Source: Thermoplasmata archaeon
GTDB lineage: Archaea > Thermoplasmatota > Thermoplasmata > SG8-5 > JAGLSY01
Assembly: GCA_023137005.1 (NCBI GenBank)
Contig: JAGLQE010000095.1
Coordinates: 1-8,666 of the forward strand
Length of the DNA stretch: 8,666 nt
Reading direction: 5' to 3'
Shown: positions 5,124-8,666 of the stretch, in pieces
Layout of the letters: every line of letters starts with the position of its first letter
Numbering within the stretch: position 1 is the first letter of the stretch
The notes under the pieces: model-generated
The model's database searches: none
Seen by the model: only the letters and a program-made list of their open reading frames with translations
What the model was told of the DNA's origin: nothing
Program-made: the position numbers and the translations under genes

Positions 5124-7460
5124 TTGAGTGCCGATCACCTTTACAAGAAATTGGAAGCTAGCTTTCCTTTTTTCGAGGTATTACTGGACCAGGCAAGTGA
5201 TGATGATCTGGTCGCTCTGGGAATAGAGAGTGGAACAGGTCTCAGCCTGGACGAGCTCAAGAGGATAAAAGACCATTTTGCAGATATGGGAAGGAACCCG
5301 AGCGATGTCGAGCTGCAATCCCTTGGCCAGGCCTGGTCAGAACATTGCTGCTACAAGAGCTCGAAGACCATATTGCGGGACTTTGTCTTCGGTATCGACA
5401 ATGCCCAGGTCATTGACAGGGGAGATGCCGGTGTCATGGAATTCGATGATGACCATGCCTACTCCCTTAGGATAGAATCCCACAATCACCCCAGTGCGGT
5501 GGAGCCCTATGGAGGAGCTGCCACGGGCATTGGAGGAATAGTTAGAGACGTACTCTGCATGGGTTGCCAGCCCATAGCTCTTATCGATCCACTTTACTTC
5601 GGGAACCTGGATTATCCACATGATGAATTACCCAAGGGAACCAAGCATCCGACATACCTATTGGGCGGAGTGGTATCGGGTATTCGTGATTATGGAAATA
5701 GAATAGGAATACCCACCGTCAGCGGTGGTATATTCTTCGATGATTCGTACCTGGGTAATTGCCTTGTCAATGTCGGCTGTGTTGGAATAGCCCGGAAGGA
5801 CGATCTTTACGAGAACAAGGTTGGAGGCGTGGGAGATAATCTCATCCTGGTGGGTGGACACACTGGCCGTGATGGAATTCACGGTGTGACATTTGCTTCA
5901 GCGGTCCTGACCGACAAGTCCGAGACAGAATCAAGGGGCGCGGTCCAATTGGGCGACCCCATCATGAAGGAACCTCTTATCCACGCGGTCCTGGACGTTG
6001 GCCGGAAAAAGCTAATAACTGGAATGAAGGACCTTGGTGGAGGTGGTCTATCCTGCGTTTGCGGCGAGCTGGCACTTGCGGCAGGCTATGGCGTGGATGT
6101 TTATCTTGACCGTGTTCCCCTGAAGGAAGATGGCCTATTACCCTGGGAGATATGGGTCTCAGAATCCCAGGAGAGAATGATGCTGGCTGTCACTGATGAT
6201 AATATTGACAAGGTATTGCAGGTCTTCAAGCTCTATGATGTCCCAGCGACAATAATCGGCAAGGTGATACCCGAGAAGATCGCCAGAGTGTTCTTCGATG
6301 GAACCACCATATTGGAAGTTGGATTGGAATTCCTGACCGGAGGCCCCGAGTACTGCCGCCCGAGAACCATCGAAAAACCTGGACAGAAAGGCCAGGATAA
6401 GGCTCCAGCACTTCCCGATGACAATAATAAGATACTCACCGACCTGCTCTCGGATACCAATGTGTGCTCCAGGGACTGGGTCATCAGACAGTATGACCAT
6501 GAGGTGAGAGGCTCAACAGCCATAAAGCCACTTCAGGGAGACATAAGACACAGCACCCATGGGGATGCCTCGGTGATGAAGCCAGTGGCGGATTCCTGGC
6601 AAGGTCTCGCTATCGCGGTGGCTGCCAATCCCTGGTTGACATCGATCGATCCCCTGAAAGGCGGAAGAAGCGTGATGGACGAGATGTGCAGGAACATAGT
6701 TGCTGTTGGCGGAAGACCTCACTCCCTTTCCAATTGCCTGAACTTCGGGAACCCGGAGATACCAGAGAGACTGGGCGAGTTCCACGAGGCCGTGAAAGGC
6801 CTGGGCGAGGTGGCTGGAGCACTTGATCTGCCGATCCCATCAGGCAATGTAAGTTTCTACAATGAGACCGCACAGGGCAGTATACTACCAACCGTGACAG
6901 TAATGGGTGTGGGCAAGGTCCCGGATATCAGAAAGAGCATCACGTCGGATATCAAGTCCGCAGGAAATTCCATTTACCTCATCGGCCAGACCAAGGACGA
7001 GATGGGGGCTTCACTTCTCTATCGCAAGTATGATGGTTTTTCGTCCAATGCACCTGATGTGGACATTCTACATCTGCAGGCATCCATCGACAAGGTTCTG
7101 GGAGCCATGGACCAGGGTTTCATACTTTCATGCCATGATATATCCGATGGGGGATTGGCGGTCACTATCTCCGAGATGTGCATTGGAGGAGGGATCGGGG
7201 CAGACCTTGACATCCCGGACAATGGCGCAGATATCAGTGTTGAACTATACTCTGAATCAAATACCAGATGGCTGGTAGAGGTCGTCAGGGGTTCTGAGGA
7301 TGATCTAGAAACTGTTATGGAAGGTATTCCTTTGACAAAATTGGGTGTCACATCCGGTAAGTCCCTTGTAATAAGCCACAAGGGTCAGAAGATCATAGAT
7401 GCTGAGATAGAGGACCTGGATAAGGCCTGGCGCTCACCACTATGGGACACGATGGGCTGA
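5124..7460 (+). CDS. purL: Phosphoribosylformylglycinamidine synthase, PurL subunit (small type)
   Basis: 778 aa, slightly longer than typical small PurL (about 600-750 aa) and lacking the fused glutaminase domain of the large type. It carries the FGAR- and ATP-binding, AIR-synthase-like halves. Seen in order: linker region 1-65; LGQAWSEHCCYKS at 67-79; the nucleotide/phosphate region ESHNHPSAVEPYGGAATGIGG at 118-138; VSGGIFFDD at 199-207; GGHTGRDGIHG at 244-254; DLGGGGLS at 303-310; then the second half with SGNVSFYNE at 573-581 and CHDISDGGLAV at 670-680. It ends in AWRSPLW, common at the end of the family. It ligates the ammonia-derived nitrogen onto FGAR, using ammonia delivered by PurQ through a complex with PurS. 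The start is TTG, supported by the site at 5113. purQ is not downstream: the next gene is an unrelated hydrolase, so the glutaminase must be encoded elsewhere. Asp/Gly-rich turns and no frameshifts suggest an intact gene. Confidence 0.97.
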   Translation: MSADHLYKKLEASFPFFEVLLDQASDDDLVALGIESGTGLSLDELKRIKDHFADMGRNPSDVELQSLGQAWSEHCCYKSSKTILRDFVFGIDNAQVIDRGDAGVMEFDDDHAYSLRIESHNHPSAVEPYGGAATGIGGIVRDVLCMGCQPIALIDPLYFGNLDYPHDELPKGTKHPTYLLGGVVSGIRDYGNRIGIPTVSGGIFFDDSYLGNCLVNVGCVGIARKDDLYENKVGGVGDNLILVGGHTGRDGIHGVTFASAVLTDKSETESRGAVQLGDPIMKEPLIHAVLDVGRKKLITGMKDLGGGGLSCVCGELALAAGYGVDVYLDRVPLKEDGLLPWEIWVSESQERMMLAVTDDNIDKVLQVFKLYDVPATIIGKVIPEKIARVFFDGTTILEVGLEFLTGGPEYCRPRTIEKPGQKGQDKAPALPDDNNKILTDLLSDTNVCSRDWVIRQYDHEVRGSTAIKPLQGDIRHSTHGDASVMKPVADSWQGLAIAVAANPWLTSIDPLKGGRSVMDEMCRNIVAVGGRPHSLSNCLNFGNPEIPERLGEFHEAVKGLGEVAGALDLPIPSGNVSFYNETAQGSILPTVTVMGVGKVPDIRKSITSDIKSAGNSIYLIGQTKDEMGASLLYRKYDGFSSNAPDVDILHLQASIDKVLGAMDQGFILSCHDISDGGLAVTISEMCIGGGIGADLDIPDNGADISVELYSESNTRWLVEVVRGSEDDLETVMEGIPLTKLGVTSGKSLVISHKGQKIIDAEIEDLDKAWRSPLWDTMG

Positions 7461-7484
7461 AACTCATAAATCAAAGGTAAAACT

Positions 7485-7492
7485 AAATATAT
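7485..7492 (+). promoter_or_regulatory. TATA-like box upstream of the MBL-fold gene
   Basis: AAATATAT at 7485-7492, within an A-rich stretch, lies 45-52 bases before the ATG at 7537. A start near 7515 would leave a leader of about 20 bases that includes the ribosome binding site, so this gene appears to be transcribed separately from purSL. Confidence 0.45.
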
Positions 7493-7522
7493 TGAACACA
7501 ATGATCATCTAATCAGTTTCAA

Positions 7523-7530
7523 GGGAGAGG
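7523..7530 (+). promoter_or_regulatory. Ribosome binding site of the MBL-fold gene
   Basis: GGGAGAGG at 7523-7530 is purine-rich and lies 6 bases before ATG 7537. It confirms that start, where the protein begins with the family-typical MFIRWHGHSCF. Confidence 0.55.
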
Positions 7531-7536
7531 AATAAG

Positions 7537-8175
7537 ATGTTTATCAGATGGCACGGACACTCATGTTTTGAGGTATCCAATGGGACCACGATAGTGACAG
7601 ACGCCCACGATGGCAAATCAATAGGTATCAGGCCGCCGGATGTGTCTGCGGACATTGTATTACAGAGCCATGACCACTTTGACCATAATTGCGCCCGCAT
7701 AATACAGGGGCAGGATAAGACGGTCATAAGCACCGCGGACCCTATAGAGATAAAAGGCATTCGCATACACGGGGTGAACAGCTTCCATGATGAGGTCAAG
7801 GGAGAGAAGCGAGGCCCCAATATCATCTTTATTTTCGAAATGAATGGGATGAAGATATGTCACCTGGGAGATCTGGGAGAGCCTCTGGATGAGGAACAGG
7901 TCAAGGCCATAGGTGATATCGATATTCTCTTTTGCCCGGTTGGTGGAACATTCACTGTCGATGCGGATGGAGCCTGGGAGGTCATCAACTTGATCAAGCC
8001 CAAGGTCATAATCCCGATGCATTACCGTGTTGGAGGTCTTTCCCTTTCCATCGCGCCAATAGACGGTTTCCTCGATGGAATAACTGGTCAGGAACTTGTC
8101 AAGGTGGGAAATGAGATCGAGTTCGGTGTCGAGGACATGCCGGAAGAACAAGAGATCTGGATGTTCAGCCTGTAG
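7537..8175 (+). CDS. Metallo-beta-lactamase-fold metal-dependent hydrolase (UPF0173-like)
   Basis: 212 aa, typical for the UPF0173 / L-ascorbate-6-phosphate-lactonase-like branch of the metallo-beta-lactamase superfamily. It starts with RWHGHSCFEV, the first beta strand of this group. The metal-binding motif HDHFDH is at 45-50, with further likely ligands at H84 in SFHDE, D112 in LGDLG and H162 in IPMHY. It is predicted to be a cytoplasmic zinc- or manganese-dependent hydrolase with no signal peptide or membrane span. The substrate is unknown: proteins of this fold hydrolyse lactones, phosphodiesters and other esters, and the sequence alone does not choose. It has its own TATA-like box and ribosome binding site and lies 76 bases after purL, so a purine role is not implied by operon membership. 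Downstream it faces the aIF6 gene. Confidence 0.88.
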   Translation: MFIRWHGHSCFEVSNGTTIVTDAHDGKSIGIRPPDVSADIVLQSHDHFDHNCARIIQGQDKTVISTADPIEIKGIRIHGVNSFHDEVKGEKRGPNIIFIFEMNGMKICHLGDLGEPLDEEQVKAIGDIDILFCPVGGTFTVDADGAWEVINLIKPKVIIPMHYRVGGLSLSIAPIDGFLDGITGQELVKVGNEIEFGVEDMPEEQEIWMFSL

Positions 8176-8178
8176 ATA

Positions 8179-8230
8179 CGGACAAACCCACGGTCCGGGC
8201 ATGACCCGAATTTACAATAATTCGAATTAT
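8179..8230. terminator. Inverted repeats between convergent genes
   Basis: The 86-base gap between the convergent MBL-fold and aIF6 genes holds several dyads. These are CGGAC/GTCCG (8179-8183 with 8193-8197), CGGG/CCCG (8196-8199 with 8205-8208), CGAATT/AATTCG (8207-8212 with 8219-8224), and a perfect 14-bp palindrome ATAATTCGAATTAT (8217-8230). They overlap, so not all can form together. On the minus strand the palindrome is preceded by T-rich sequence after the aIF6 stop. A bidirectional terminator region is likely. Confidence 0.4.
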
Positions 8231-8261
8231 AGAAATAAAATCAGAATAAAGGGAAGGCACT

Positions 8262-8666
8262 TCAGTACAGCTTCAGGCCTTCTTCCACCTTTCCCATCTC
8301 GATGGGAGTGGATTCTTCGCCCAGTATCGCGCCTTTTGTATTTGCCATCATGCAGGCTCCTAATAATCCGGATCCGTAATTGGCCGTGCATAGCGAGACC
8401 TCGACCTGTAATATTTCCTCCATGACCTCTATTTCCTTCTCGGTGGTATGAGGATGGCAGATGGCGGCCTTATTGGTGGCGACGGCTGCTGAACCCACGG
8501 TATGGAAGCCAGCTACTGTTCCTCTCTTAGCTGGAACGTCCAATGTCTTGGAGATCATTTCAAGGGTGGCATCATTGAATGAAGGATGTACCAGTGCTCC
8601 ATTATCATTGACGAGAATATTATTGCCAGCGGCATTGTATCTGTCTGTAAGGATGGCCACAGGTAG
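8262..8666 (-). CDS. Translation initiation factor 6, C-terminal part (5' truncated by window edge)
   Basis: The minus-strand frame runs open from the window edge to TGA at 8264-8262, giving about 135 residues of a protein normally near 220 aa. It matches archaeal aIF6/eIF6, a ring of five similar units that binds the large ribosomal subunit and stops it joining the small subunit too early. Seen in the fragment: GNNILVNDNGALVHPSF, VAGFHTVGSAAVATNKAAICHP, and CTANYGSGLLGACMMANTKGAILG, corresponding to the repeated N-D-x-A-L-V-H-P, T-x-G-x-x-x-V-G-S and T-x-N-x-G-S-x-x-x-G-A steps of the family. A GTG at 8660 is in frame but is surely internal because the homology continues upstream. In many archaea this gene follows rpl39e and rpl31e, so these may lie to the right of the window. 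It has no overlap with its convergent neighbour. Confidence 0.93.
   Translation of the reverse strand, partial: LPVAILTDRYNAAGNNILVNDNGALVHPSFNDATLEMISKTLDVPAKRGTVAGFHTVGSAAVATNKAAICHPHTTEKEIEVMEEILQVEVSLCTANYGSGLLGACMMANTKGAILGEESTPIEMGKVEEGLKLY

Overview
The window looks like a gene-dense archaeal chromosome segment of intermediate GC. Archaeal signals are a translation factor aIF6/eIF6 at the right edge, a separate PurS subunit beside a small-type PurL, AT-rich TATA-like boxes close to start codons, and Rab/Ras-like small GTPases. Frequent ATA and GGA codons and the gene content suggest a euryarchaeote of the Thermoplasmata / MBG-D / Methanomassiliicoccales sort. That lineage call is an inference and not proven from the sequence.

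Layout: (1) 1-318, the 3' end of an unrecognised plus-strand gene with a run of nine aspartates at its C-terminus, followed by a strong hairpin and T-rich tract. (2) 476-1240, an arsenite S-adenosylmethionine methyltransferase (ArsM) with all three expected cysteines. (3) 1315-4567, the most unusual block: a polytopic membrane protein ending in a cytoplasmic longin/roadblock-like domain, then two tandem Rab-like GTPases of identical length (299 aa each). (4) 4568-4872, a 305-base non-coding gap with a terminator-like hairpin and then a crowd of short hairpins, four of them with two-base centres. (5) 4873-7460, purS and purL, two subunits of formylglycinamidine ribonucleotide synthase in purine synthesis. 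(6) 7537-8175, a metallo-beta-lactamase-fold hydrolase of the UPF0173-like type. (7) 8262-8666, the C-terminal two thirds of aIF6 on the minus strand, convergent with (6).

The block at 1315-4567 is the candidate for a little-described system. Longin and roadblock domains are the usual partners of small GTPases: MglB is a GAP for MglA, and MON1-CCZ1 is a GEF for Rab7. Here such a domain seems to be fused to a multi-pass membrane sensor and sits directly before two GTPases. In both GTPases the catalytic glutamine of the DxxGQ motif is serine, and both share an unrecognised C-terminal extension of about 95 residues. A membrane-coupled GTPase switch is the working hypothesis. The remaining genes are ordinary metabolism, detoxification and translation.
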